A stretch of 64,000 bases of DNA from positions 1 through 64,000 of the forward strand of contig CAZOOV010000007.1 of assembly GCA_964581515.1 (NCBI GenBank), in the 5' to 3' direction. The notes below the pieces were generated by a model, which worked only from the letters and a program-made list of their open reading frames with translations, did no database searches and was not told the origin of the DNA. Position numbers and translations under genes: made by a program. The stretch is from JACJVV01 sp964581515 (GTDB lineage: Archaea; Nanobdellota; Nanobdellia; Woesearchaeales; JACJVV01). Numbering within the stretch: position 1 is the stretch's first letter; each line of letters starts with the position of its first letter. This document shows, piece after piece, positions 1 through 7,813 of the stretch.

Positions 1-50
1 GCGTAGCAACCTTATGGGATACCCCAACCTTTAGGTTGGGGAGGATGTCA
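1..50 (+). mobile_element. Probable right end of an IS200/IS605-family (TnpB) element, entering from the left
   Basis: A perfect 9-bp inverted repeat (22-30 and 33-41, CCCCAACCT / AGGTTGGGG, 2-nt loop) is followed by AGGATGTCA and then a T/C-rich tract. A GC-rich hairpin with a TTTA-type loop, then AGG-x-TCA, is how the right end and the 3' part of the TnpB omega-RNA look in this family (the ISDra2 right end has the same layout). The element would end near position 50, just past the 3' end of the NUDIX gene at 74. No tnpB is visible because the window starts here. The alternative is a plain terminator hairpin, but G-rich sequence follows the stem before the pyrimidine tract. Confidence 0.5.
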
Positions 51-73
51 TTTTTCTTCTTCTTCTTATTATT

Positions 74-502
74 TTAATCTTTTTCTTCTAATCTTTTTTT
101 GTATGCGTTGAGTGTCTTGATTGTATAAGGTTCTATCTCAAGTTTAAATGCTTCTTCAAGACTGACCCATACATATTCTTGTCCTTCTTCATTGAGTGTC
201 ACTTCTGTACCATTTGTTCTGCATACAAAATCAAAGAATATGAAATGTTTCTTTTTCCAAAATCCTGGGTCATGGATAAATTCTTGAAACTCAAGATATT
301 CTATATCATATATATCAAGACCAGTCTCTTCTTTAATCTCTCTTGTGAGGGCTTGTTTCATAGTCTCTCCAAGTTCGATATGTCCTCCAGGTATGACATA
401 TCTATTCTGCCATTTATGTGATCTTATAAGCAGGATCTTTTCATTCTTGTTTACGATGATTGCTCCTGCAGTCGGTTCTGGAAATTTTTGTTCTCCCATC
501 AT
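74..502 (-). CDS. NUDIX hydrolase
   Basis: Small single-domain NUDIX protein (about 142 aa). The NUDIX box is clear around residues 38-60: GGHIELGE, then REIKEETGL, with the RExxEE metal-binding glutamates intact. The family hydrolyses nucleoside diphosphates linked to another moiety; the substrate cannot be read from the sequence, but the short length and lack of extra domains fit an MutT/ADP-ribose-type housecleaning enzyme. A GGTGA ribosome site precedes two adjacent ATGs at 502 and 499; the upstream GTG at 508 overlaps that site and is unlikely. The stop lies only about 24 bp from the putative IS end, so the insertion sits in the terminator region of this gene. Confidence 0.9.
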   Translation of the reverse strand: MMGEQKFPEPTAGAIIVNKNEKILLIRSHKWQNRYVIPGGHIELGETMKQALTREIKEETGLDIYDIEYLEFQEFIHDPGFWKKKHFIFFDFVCRTNGTEVTLNEEGQEYVWVSLEEAFKLEIEPYTIKTLNAYKKRLEEKD

Positions 503-556
503 ATTCACCTGTGTTATTTTATTACTATTGTTTTAACATTATTCTTGTTTTTTTAA

Positions 557-1285
557 TTATTCTTTCTCAAAAATCTCTTTGACACGTTTTATCTCGTTTT
601 TTACAAAACCTATATTCTTTCTTTTTATATCTTCTTCAATTACAATTGGGACATTGAGTTTTTTTATCGGTTCTATTGATCTAAGGAAATCTTTTGTAAC
701 TTTTCTCATAGATACATGCTCTTGATGCATATATGTGCCACTCATATGCACTTGTGATATCTTTTTCTTAAATTTTCTTATCAGGGAAGCAGTCTCTTTT
801 TTTGAATAAAGATATGCATGTGCAGCGTCGAGACATAATCTCATTTTCGGTGCTTTTTTGAGAATATATTTTAGGTCTGCGTGAGTTATATGGTTATGCG
901 GAACCATATTCTCAGTAGATATCTTCATCTTATACTTATTTAGTATTTTAAGTGATGGAAGATCGTAAGGATGGATAACAACATTTTTTGCATTTATCTG
1001 CTTGTATAATCTTGATAATGCATTCATCTGATTTATGAGGTCTTTGTGACTTTCAGAACGATAAACAAGTCCAAACGGTGCATGTATGCTGACATGTTTT
1101 AAGCTCCTTAACCATTTTACATTAGTTTTGCTTAGTTTTAGACTGAATAATTCTTCTTTGAAGCCAGTTGTTATCTCGACACCTTCAATATCAAGCTTTC
1201 TTAGAATGTTTATGTGTTCGTTTCTGTTCTTGTTTTTGCCCCATCTCCAAAGGTTTCCTGATGCAAAACAAATTGGACCTGCCAT
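557..1285 (-). CDS. Xylose isomerase-like TIM-barrel protein (AP endonuclease 2 superfamily)
   Basis: A protein of about 242 aa with the sugar phosphate isomerase/epimerase TIM-barrel fold. Visible strand-end motifs are IEGVEIT near the N-terminus, VSIHAPFG, VVIHPYD, ISTENM (candidate metal glutamate), LCLDAAHAY (Asp/His pair), VHMSG and PIVIEED at the end. These give the usual set of His/Glu/Asp metal ligands. The substrate (sugar phosphate or abasic DNA) is not determinable. An in-frame ATG also exists at 1300, but a TATA-like TTTTTAAATA around 1313 would place the transcript start close to the ATG at 1285, arguing for a leaderless start there. Monocistronic, same strand as its neighbours. 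Confidence 0.75.
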   Translation of the reverse strand: MAGPICFASGNLWRWGKNKNRNEHINILRKLDIEGVEITTGFKEELFSLKLSKTNVKWLRSLKHVSIHAPFGLVYRSESHKDLINQMNALSRLYKQINAKNVVIHPYDLPSLKILNKYKMKISTENMVPHNHITHADLKYILKKAPKMRLCLDAAHAYLYSKKETASLIRKFKKKISQVHMSGTYMHQEHVSMRKVTKDFLRSIEPIKKLNVPIVIEEDIKRKNIGFVKNEIKRVKEIFEKE

Positions 1286-1345
1286 AATGGTTAAGAACAT
1301 ACTTATTATTTAAAAATGTATCTTTAATTAACTTTTCATATACTT

Positions 1346-1404
1346 AGTTAATTATATCAGTTAATTATATCAGTTAATTATGTTAGTTAATTAGGTTAAT
1401 TAAT
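1346..1404. repeat. 13-bp tandem repeats at the 3' end of idi
   Basis: Four tandem copies of a 13-bp unit (AGTTAATTATATC and variants) start at 1346, 1359, 1372 and 1385; a partial copy runs into the idi stop codon region. The first two are identical and the last two differ at the final bases. It fills the gap between idi and the upstream-facing promoter of the TIM-barrel gene. Probably slippage-generated AT sequence; no clear function. Confidence 0.75.
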
Positions 1405-1935
1405 TCTGATCTTTTTGTGATGGTCTTTCATTATCTTTCTTAACCAAGGTGTATACATATGGGGTTTGCTCTCTATCATCTCCTTGAGATCTTTTGGATG
1501 TGTCCATTGCCATGCATCAAACTCTTCACCATTTGGTATGGGCTCAAATTCGTAGCTTCCTATAAGAACATGGTCATGTTCTTTCTCTGTTAGGCCATTA
1601 TCAAATTCATGTGTGTAAAAGAAATCAAAACTTTTTTTTAGATTACATTCAATCTCCATCTCTTCTTTTAGACGTCGCATTGCACCTTGCTCTATGCTCT
1701 CTCCAGGCCGTGGATGACCACAACATGTGTTTGACCAAAGTCCGCCTGAATGATATTTTGTGGCAGCTCTTTTTTGCAGAAGTATTTTTCCTTCAGAATT
1801 GATGAGGAAGACTGAGAACGCTCTGTGAAGAAGAGCATCTTCATGTGCTTTTATCTTTTCTTCACTGCCTATGTCATTTCCTTCTTTATCAAGAAGAATA
1901 ACTTTTTCTTCTTTTTTTCCTATAATTTCTTCCAT
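1396..1935 (-). CDS. idi: Isopentenyl-diphosphate delta-isomerase, type I
   Basis: Interconverts IPP and DMAPP for isoprenoid (archaeal lipid) synthesis. It is 179 aa, the usual length of bacterial type I IDI. The signature is clear: HRAFSVFL, then QKRA, SGGLWSNTCCGHPRPGE carrying the catalytic Cys and metal His, and RLKEEMEIE as the NUDIX-like box; EHDHVLIG and FDAWQWTHPKDL follow. Most archaea use the unrelated flavin-dependent type II enzyme, so this version suggests acquisition from bacteria or a lineage-specific replacement. A TATA-like AAATTTATAATAG about 27 bp upstream of the ATG implies a leaderless mRNA. Confidence 0.93.
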   Translation of the reverse strand: MEEIIGKKEEKVILLDKEGNDIGSEEKIKAHEDALLHRAFSVFLINSEGKILLQKRAATKYHSGGLWSNTCCGHPRPGESIEQGAMRRLKEEMEIECNLKKSFDFFYTHEFDNGLTEKEHDHVLIGSYEFEPIPNGEEFDAWQWTHPKDLKEMIESKPHMYTPWLRKIMKDHHKKIRIN

Positions 1936-2040
1936 GATGTTTAATTTTGAACAATTCTATTATAAATTTAACTGATTATTCTTGTTTTTGTCACTAATCT
2001 GGTACTAATCTATAATTTGTTTGTCGTCGAGAGTTTCATA

Positions 2041-2118
2041 ATATTTATATAATCTGCAGATATCTTAATCAAATTAAGAGGTGGGTATACTTAATATAGC
2101 GGTAAATGATATTGGGGG
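2041..2118 (+). promoter_or_regulatory. Promoter and leader of the sugar isomerase gene
   Basis: A TATA element (ATATTTATATAA, 2041-2052) is followed about 20 bp on by a 6-bp inverted repeat CTTAAT-CAA-ATTAAG (2064-2078) that would straddle the transcription start. A strong ribosome site GGGGGAC lies at 2113-2119, about 9 bp before the ATG. With a leader of about 55 nt, this gene is not leaderless. The dyad at the start site could be a repressor site (inference). Confidence 0.5.
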
Positions 2119-2127
2119 ACTAAAAAA

Positions 2128-3255
2128 ATGGCGAAATCTTTACACAGCATATGCAGATGGACTTTTAATCCTGGGAAAGGAGGATTTGTTCCTGCAGATA
2201 TAAGGCCTGAATGGGGCAATGAATTCTCAACAGTCAATATGGTGCAACTTGTTAAACAACATATAGCACCAAGGTTACCTGGTAATGTTGAACTCGGAAT
2301 TGAGATGCATTATGATAATGAAATTAATGAGGATACTGCGGAAGCAGTTGCTGATGTTATGGTTGCATCTGGTATTCATCTTGCTATGATTACTCCTGGA
2401 GCGCATAGCAGGTGGGCTTATGGCGGAATTGCTTCTCTTGATCCTGATGAAAGAAAAGCAGCAGAGGAATTTGGTGCTAGGACAGTTGATCTTGCTTATG
2501 GGCCTATGAAAAAAGCGTGGCATCCAGACCCTAGTAAAGCCCCTTCATTGATACTTTGGAATGGTTCTTTTGGTTATGATCTTGCAAGTGTTGCAATAAG
2601 ACAGATGTATCAGAATCTAAAAGAAAGTGTAGCGAAACTATGCAGATATGAGAAAGAGATGGGTGATGAAATGTATATTGGTTTTGAGCCAAAGCCTAAT
2701 GAAGGACATCCTGCTATGCTTATTCCGACTGTTGCAAGTGCGATAGTATTCTGGGACGCTCTTCAGCGTGACCTGGGAATTGCAAAATATAGGAAAGGAG
2801 TCAATAAAGAATTTGGACATTCTGAGATGATTGGTTTGGATCATGTCTATGATACAGTCGAAGAAATAGATAATGGGATGCTTATCCATATGCATCTTAA
2901 CAGCCAAGGGTATAATGATGGTATAATCCTTGGAGGGCCTGGGAAGTATGATATAGATCATGGTGCAAGAGTTAACGGTATGAATGTTGCTATTGCTGGC
3001 CTTATACAATCAGCAGGATATGAAAGATGGAAAGGGCATGATATGCAAACAAGAGCATATGACAATACTGAGCAGGGGATCGATAGGGTTGTCAGAAGTG
3101 TCCTTAGTTGGGAAGCATGTGCAAAAGCTGCAGAAGAGCTTGATCAGGATCTGCTTATGGGAAATCTTGCAAACAGAGATACAGCAAAAGCAGAAGATCA
3201 GATGAGGCATTTGGTAGTATCAGCGCAGAAACACTTTGATGAGATGTATAAGTAG
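2128..3255 (+). CDS. Xylose isomerase-family sugar isomerase
   Basis: 375-aa TIM-barrel protein resembling class I xylose isomerase. The best signature is YIGFEPKPNEGHP (about residues 184-196), matching the metal-binding EPKPNEP motif of XylA. MLIHMHLNSQGYNDG is comparable to the HxDLN segment that supplies further metal ligands, and a C-terminal region has WKGHDMQTRAYDN followed by a helical tail. Family members convert aldoses to ketoses with two divalent metals. Sequence outside these motifs differs from textbook XylA, so the natural sugar could be other than xylose. It has its own promoter and ribosome site, and no pentose kinase or transporter sits beside it. Confidence 0.78.
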   Translation: MAKSLHSICRWTFNPGKGGFVPADIRPEWGNEFSTVNMVQLVKQHIAPRLPGNVELGIEMHYDNEINEDTAEAVADVMVASGIHLAMITPGAHSRWAYGGIASLDPDERKAAEEFGARTVDLAYGPMKKAWHPDPSKAPSLILWNGSFGYDLASVAIRQMYQNLKESVAKLCRYEKEMGDEMYIGFEPKPNEGHPAMLIPTVASAIVFWDALQRDLGIAKYRKGVNKEFGHSEMIGLDHVYDTVEEIDNGMLIHMHLNSQGYNDGIILGGPGKYDIDHGARVNGMNVAIAGLIQSAGYERWKGHDMQTRAYDNTEQGIDRVVRSVLSWEACAKAAEELDQDLLMGNLANRDTAKAEDQMRHLVVSAQKHFDEMYK

Positions 3256-3278
3256 ATTATATTTATGATCTCATTAGA

Positions 3279-3335
3279 TTTTTTCTTTTTTTTCTTTTCT
3301 TTTTTATTTCTTATACTTTCTTTATTCTTGCTTTA
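3279..3335 (+). terminator. Poly-T terminator after the sugar isomerase
   Basis: Several T-runs of 5-8 separated by single C residues begin about 25 bp past the stop codon at 3255. Archaeal RNA polymerase terminates on such U-tracts without a hairpin, and none is visible here. Confidence 0.55.
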
Positions 3336-3422
3336 GATTTATTTATTATTTTAATTATAATGTGTTAATCTATTGTGATTTCTCCAGAGAATTTAAAAAA
3401 TCAAGAGTAATTACACTAGATT

Positions 3423-4109
3423 ATGAAGGTTTATAACACTATTACAGGGGTTGTTTTAGGGATGGTTTTAGCTGTTTCATCAGCTAATGCAGAGAAAAAA
3501 CCTCAATCGCTCTCTGATATTATTGATAGTTCTAGCAATAAAGATGGTGAAGTCAGTAGTTCAGTTGAAGCAATGGACACTAAGATAAAGACTGCTGGTT
3601 CTATGTTTTATACAAAAGAAGTTGATGAATTTATTGGAAAATATAGAAAAACTATTGATGGAAAGATTCATAAGCAGTTTGGACAAGCTAAGGAAACCAG
3701 AAGGAAATATGAGAGTAATAGTCACATTAGAGGTAGATCTTATCCTTCTGGTTCTTCATGGTCTTATTGCATATTTGCATTGGAAGACCTTTATCCTATA
3801 ATTGCGGCTTGTGATGGGGGAGGTAAAAAATATGCTAATCATCCTAATATGGTTAGATTTAGAAATGAACTTGAATCTCTAAAGGTAGTGATGGAGGATA
3901 CAGCTGAGTCTAATCTTAGGGCTTATATCTCTTCTCGGATGTCAGTGAGTTCTTATAATGCTAGAAGAGTTAGATCTCAAGATAAAAGTAAGTATCTTCA
4001 AAGAGAAAGAGAATCAGCTAAGAAGTCGCTTACATCTGATGTGAAAAGATATTGTAAAAATGAACAGCTTGAAGCAAGGCTTGTTAAAGTGGTTGGGAAT
4101 AGTTTATGA
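3423..4109 (+). CDS. Secreted hypothetical protein
   Basis: 228 aa, no family recognised. The first 23 residues look like a Sec signal peptide: a Lys at position 2, a hydrophobic stretch (TGVVLGMVLAVSS) and a likely cleavage site after SANA. The mature part is polar and Ser/Lys/Arg-rich, with two Cys (SYCIFALEDL and IIAACDGGG) that may form a disulfide and a third Cys near the C-terminus. A TATA-like GAATTTAAAAAATC about 27 bp before the ATG suggests a leaderless transcript. Function unknown; probably an exported or envelope protein. Confidence 0.6.
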   Translation: MKVYNTITGVVLGMVLAVSSANAEKKPQSLSDIIDSSSNKDGEVSSSVEAMDTKIKTAGSMFYTKEVDEFIGKYRKTIDGKIHKQFGQAKETRRKYESNSHIRGRSYPSGSSWSYCIFALEDLYPIIAACDGGGKKYANHPNMVRFRNELESLKVVMEDTAESNLRAYISSRMSVSSYNARRVRSQDKSKYLQRERESAKKSLTSDVKRYCKNEQLEARLVKVVGNSL

Positions 4110-4215
4110 TTCTATTATTCATGTTTGAGAATGAGATTAGAGAATATGTTATAACAGTGAAATCATAAAAATAAAATTATAGAGAATAGATAATAATTAA
4201 AAATAAAATTTAGAA

Positions 4216-4644
4216 TTATTTCTTCTCTTCTTCTTTGCTTTCTTCAACATCAACAGTCTGTTTGCTTCTGTGTATCTTAGCAAATGAAGGAGTTACTACA
4301 ATATAATCCTCTCCAAAACCTGCAATCTCTCCTTCGATTGCATCACATGTCTTTTTGAGTTTATTGATAGCACGTTTAAGCTCAATAATATCTTTCTCTT
4401 TTAGAGGTTTTATATTCACTAGAGCAACAGTATTTCCTTCTCTTAAATCTTCAAGAATCGGTTTTACATGTTCAAAATCTTCTAGGAAGAAAGTCTTAAC
4501 AATTACTTTTTTCTTAGATTTTTGGATTGAACTTGAGTCTATTTCTACATAATCTCCTTCTTGTTCTACTGCTTCTTGCTCTACTTCTTCGTAGTCTTCA
4601 GGACTTGAGAACATATTTTTTATCTTGTGAAGTACCTTTTTCAT
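4216..4644 (-). CDS. sepF: Cell division protein SepF (archaeal type)
   Basis: 142 aa. Residues 45-130 form the SepF core (VIVKTFFLEDFEHVKPILEDL, LREGNTVALVNI, then a helix and a GDYIVVTPSFAKI-like end). SepF anchors FtsZ to the membrane in archaea that use FtsZ division. The N-terminus (MKKVLHKIKNMF) is a plausible amphipathic membrane-targeting helix, followed by an acidic linker. An AAAGGTG ribosome site lies just before the ATG. No ftsZ is in the window. Confidence 0.88.
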   Translation of the reverse strand: MKKVLHKIKNMFSSPEDYEEVEQEAVEQEGDYVEIDSSSIQKSKKKVIVKTFFLEDFEHVKPILEDLREGNTVALVNIKPLKEKDIIELKRAINKLKKTCDAIEGEIAGFGEDYIVVTPSFAKIHRSKQTVDVEESKEEEKK

Positions 4645-4775
4645 ATTGACACCTTTCTTCAGTAAATAATAATCTATTTGTTAGAATAAAATAGAAGTAG
4701 GATATATATAAATGTTTTGGAAAATTGAATAGAAAATAATAAAATTAAGAAAAATAAATAGATAAGAAAACTCAA

Positions 4776-5051
4776 TCATTCCTTGATCTTGTTTTGCTCT
4801 AAAATATCCTTTGCAGAGAACATTTTTTTACAATGCCTGCATTGCAATATTATCTGTCCATCAGGGCTTGGAAAATCACTATCTTCAATCTTGTCAGAAT
4901 CACATTTTGGACATTTTAGATGAACTTGCTTGAGCTCAAAAAAAGTATTGCATTCCCTACAAAAATGCATTGAGTCTCCATGATTCAATGTTTTATGTGC
5001 TGGTGCATTGCAATAAGGGCAAAAGCTTATCTCTTTGTCTTCTTTATCCAT
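4776..5051 (-). CDS. Zinc-ribbon protein with three CxxC sites
   Basis: 91 aa containing CPYC, CREC, CPKC and CRHC knuckles at about residues 12, 31, 48 and 70, so it can form two zinc ribbons. There is no catalytic motif. It begins 16 bp after the NYN-domain gene on the same strand, so the two are likely cotranscribed and the ribbon may be an RNA- or protein-binding partner of that nuclease-like protein (inference). Confidence 0.7.
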   Translation of the reverse strand: MDKEDKEISFCPYCNAPAHKTLNHGDSMHFCRECNTFFELKQVHLKCPKCDSDKIEDSDFPSPDGQIILQCRHCKKMFSAKDILEQNKIKE

Positions 5052-5067
5052 TTTGTCTTATTCTCTT

Positions 5068-6144
5068 TTATTTTGATTTCTTAGCCTTTGTTGGTTTTTT
5101 AAGTTTATCAGTAATCTTTTTGATTACACTTTTCTTTGCTGGACTAGATGTTGCTTTTTTTGGCGTACTTGCTTTTGGTTTAGCAACAGCTTGTTTTGAT
5201 TTTGCAGTCACTGTTGGTTTTGGTTTTGTAGCAACTGTTGGTTTTGGTTTTGCACTTATTTTTGGTGCTTCTGGTTGCTGTGCATTAATAGCAGCCATTG
5301 ACGGCATTGAAAAGTCATCGTCATCTCCATCATTTACTTGATTTATGTTATCTCTTCTAAAGTTATTATCACTATTATTATTGTTATTATAGTTAACTCT
5401 ATCCCTATCTGATGGTTTATAGTCCTTTTTGACAAATGTATTAGCAGTTTTTTTAATAGGTGCTGTATTTGAACCTCTTGGTTTAGGAGGACCACTATTT
5501 CCTCTGGCTGGAGCAGAACTATTCCTATGTCTTGCGTTATTGTCTCTTTTTTCAGGTGTATGATTAGATCCTTGATTCTTTGGTCTAGGAGTGTTATTTG
5601 ATTTTGTATTATTATTATTAGAACCATTTTTAACAGGTTTTAATGGGATGAGATATTTTTTATCTTTGTCCATATCTGTAAAATTGTCAACATAGTCTTT
5701 GATTGAAGAAGATGCAGTCTTCCCAAATGCAATAACTTCAACACGACAACCTTTTCCTCTTACATATTCATAAAGCTCTTTGAAATCTCCGTCTCCACTA
5801 ACTACAACAAGAACATCTACTTTTTCAGCTGCTCTTACGCCGTCCATTGCAATTCCAACATCCCAATCGCCTTTCTTGTGTCCTCCATGGAATACAAGCA
5901 AATCCTTTGTCCTTATTTCAAATCCAATCTTCTCTAAAGCTTCATGGAAATTGCTTTCATCTTTGACATCTGCTTTTATTGCGTATGCAAGAGCTCTTAC
6001 AAGTTTTCTGCCTTTAAGTGCAGTTTTCATCAACTCTTCAAAATTAACTTTGCAATTGTATAGGTTTTTTCCAGAATAATACATATTTTGTACATCTACT
6101 AGAACACATACTCTTTGATCTTTATATAAATTCATATTTAACAT
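5068..6144 (-). CDS. LabA/DUF88-type NYN domain protein with long low-complexity tail
   Basis: About 358 aa. Residues 1-155 are an NYN (PIN-like RNase fold) domain: VCVLVDVQNMYY with the first Asp, then KKGDWDVGIAMD and VVVSGDGDFKELYEYV, which carry the Asp residues expected to bind metal. The rest is disordered: Asn-rich (runs of N), Pro/Arg/Ser-rich, then Lys/Ala/Pro repeats such as KPKPTVATKPKPTV, ending in a Lys-rich tail. Such tails often bind nucleic acid. The ATG at 6144 has GAGGT eight bases upstream; a TTG upstream in frame overlaps that site. Likely an RNA-processing or decay enzyme, target unknown. Confidence 0.8.
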   Translation of the reverse strand: MLNMNLYKDQRVCVLVDVQNMYYSGKNLYNCKVNFEELMKTALKGRKLVRALAYAIKADVKDESNFHEALEKIGFEIRTKDLLVFHGGHKKGDWDVGIAMDGVRAAEKVDVLVVVSGDGDFKELYEYVRGKGCRVEVIAFGKTASSSIKDYVDNFTDMDKDKKYLIPLKPVKNGSNNNNTKSNNTPRPKNQGSNHTPEKRDNNARHRNSSAPARGNSGPPKPRGSNTAPIKKTANTFVKKDYKPSDRDRVNYNNNNNSDNNFRRDNINQVNDGDDDDFSMPSMAAINAQQPEAPKISAKPKPTVATKPKPTVTAKSKQAVAKPKASTPKKATSSPAKKSVIKKITDKLKKPTKAKKSK

Positions 6145-6200
6145 TTTTAATAACCTCAATCTTATTTCTTATATCTATTATATCTTTTTTTATTCTTTTA

Positions 6201-7115
6201 TTATACACAATGCTTTTTGTTTTTTGTATATTCAAATGCAGATTCTGCAGCTATTGCACCTTCTGCTGCTGCTGTTATGACCTGTCTAAATCTGTTTGAA
6301 CCAGTTGTATTGTCTCCTGCTGCATAAATACCAGGGATATTTGTAGATTGGTTTGCATTTACTTTGATTAATTTTTCTTCAAGTTCTATACCTAACTTTT
6401 CTGGGAGTTCTGTGTTTGGATCACTTCCTATCTCTATAAATACACCATCTACTTTCAGTTCTGTGTCATCATCAAGTACTATTGACGAAACAGCCTGTTC
6501 TCCTTTGACTTCTTTTAATGTCTTTTTTAGGACAAGTTCTGTTTTTGGATCTGCACCAATTTGATCTACTAACATAGGTTCTGCTCTAAATTCATCTCTT
6601 CTATGTATAAGATATACTTTAGATGCATATTGAAGCATAACTTGTGCTCCTCTGACAGCAGCGTCTCCTCCGCCAATAACTGCAACTACTTTATCCTTAA
6701 AGAACATGCCATCACAAGTAGGACAATATGAAACACCTCTGCTTTGGAATTCTTCTTCTCCTTTTACACCTAGATGTCTGTGTGTTGCGCCTGTTGCAAA
6801 TAATACCGCTTTTCCTGTGAACTCTTCTTTTGATGTAATCACTTTGAAACAATCTTCATGTTTTTTGATATCATCTACTGTAACCTGTTTTATTTCTGTG
6901 CCGAATAGTTCTGCATGTTTTCTCCAGTCTTTCATCATCTGTATACCACTTGCTTTTTCTGTTCCTGGATAATTCTCTACTTCAACTGATTCTGCAATCT
7001 GTCCACCCATAAGGCTACTTAGAACTAATACTTTCATATTATACCTGGAGGCATATATTGCAGCACTCAGGCCACCTGGTCCTCCTCCGACAATGATTAA
7101 ATCATACATGTCCAT
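6201..7115 (-). CDS. trxB: Thioredoxin reductase
   Basis: 304 aa, normal length for low-Mr thioredoxin reductase. It has the N-terminal FAD site (LIIVGGGPGGLSAAIYASRY), the redox pair in CPTCDG near residue 132, a second Rossmann nucleotide site (VVAVIGGGDAAVRGA) and the C-terminal GIYAAGDNTTG FAD motif. It passes electrons from NAD(P)H to thioredoxin or a glutaredoxin-like protein. The NAD(P)-site Arg pair LIHRRDEFRAEP favours NADPH. A TATA element ATATTTATAAAG about 28 bp upstream suggests a leaderless ATG at 7115. No thioredoxin gene is adjacent. Confidence 0.95.
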   Translation of the reverse strand: MDMYDLIIVGGGPGGLSAAIYASRYNMKVLVLSSLMGGQIAESVEVENYPGTEKASGIQMMKDWRKHAELFGTEIKQVTVDDIKKHEDCFKVITSKEEFTGKAVLFATGATHRHLGVKGEEEFQSRGVSYCPTCDGMFFKDKVVAVIGGGDAAVRGAQVMLQYASKVYLIHRRDEFRAEPMLVDQIGADPKTELVLKKTLKEVKGEQAVSSIVLDDDTELKVDGVFIEIGSDPNTELPEKLGIELEEKLIKVNANQSTNIPGIYAAGDNTTGSNRFRQVITAAAEGAIAAESAFEYTKNKKHCV

Positions 7116-7249
7116 TTTGTTCTATTAACTAATAGGCTTCTTTATAAATATTACTGAGCTGAGAAAGCTAGATATATATTAGTATTATATAGTATCTATT
7201 TTTATTATTTAATTGTTTATTTGATATATTAAAGTCTAGTTTAATATAT

Positions 7250-7726
7250 CTAATCTTCATATGTACCTGTTAACTCAGGCTTTCTTTCTCCTAGCTCTGA
7301 AGGTGGAGGTGAAGCATTTTTCATTTCATCTGATAATTTAAATGCATATACTAATGCCATTTGTTCAATCTCCATTTTGTCTCTAAAATCAACTTCCATG
7401 CCTAGAGCTTCTTGTACTTTTGCTGCAATTCCTAAACTTTTTGCTTTATACTCAGCATCTCCGTCCATTATAGGTGTCATATGTGTCTCTGAATCCAGTC
7501 CCTTATGCATTGTTCTTGAATATACATCTGATTTAACATAACCAATAAACTTTTCTCTTTCTAAAGGACTCAATAAACCTAAATTTGCATATCTTTGCAT
7601 TGCATCTAATGTTATTAATATCCCTTCTAAGAATTGCTGTTGTTCCTCTTCTGATAAAGGATTTAGTCTTTGTTCTATCGCATCTAAGAATGCTCCTGTA
7701 TATGTGTTTAAATCTTCTCTACTCAT
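7250..7726 (-). CDS. Hypothetical soluble protein
   Basis: 158 aa, mostly helical and acidic, not recognised. Visible segments: an N-terminal helix rich in Glu/Gln (LSEEEQQQFLEG), a central PLEREKFIGYV, and a Pro-rich C-terminus (ASPPPSELGERKPE). No Cys, signal peptide or membrane segment. It has its own TATA box (GCTTTATAAAG) about 27 bp upstream, so it is probably leaderless and monocistronic. Confidence 0.6.
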   Translation of the reverse strand: MSREDLNTYTGAFLDAIEQRLNPLSEEEQQQFLEGILITLDAMQRYANLGLLSPLEREKFIGYVKSDVYSRTMHKGLDSETHMTPIMDGDAEYKAKSLGIAAKVQEALGMEVDFRDKMEIEQMALVYAFKLSDEMKNASPPPSELGERKPELTGTYED

Positions 7727-7813
7727 AGTGTTCAGGATGCCAAATCCCTTTATAAAGCTTTGCTTTTGTAACTACTATTTAATGACTATAATCTATCTCT
7801 TTCAATAGGGTCT

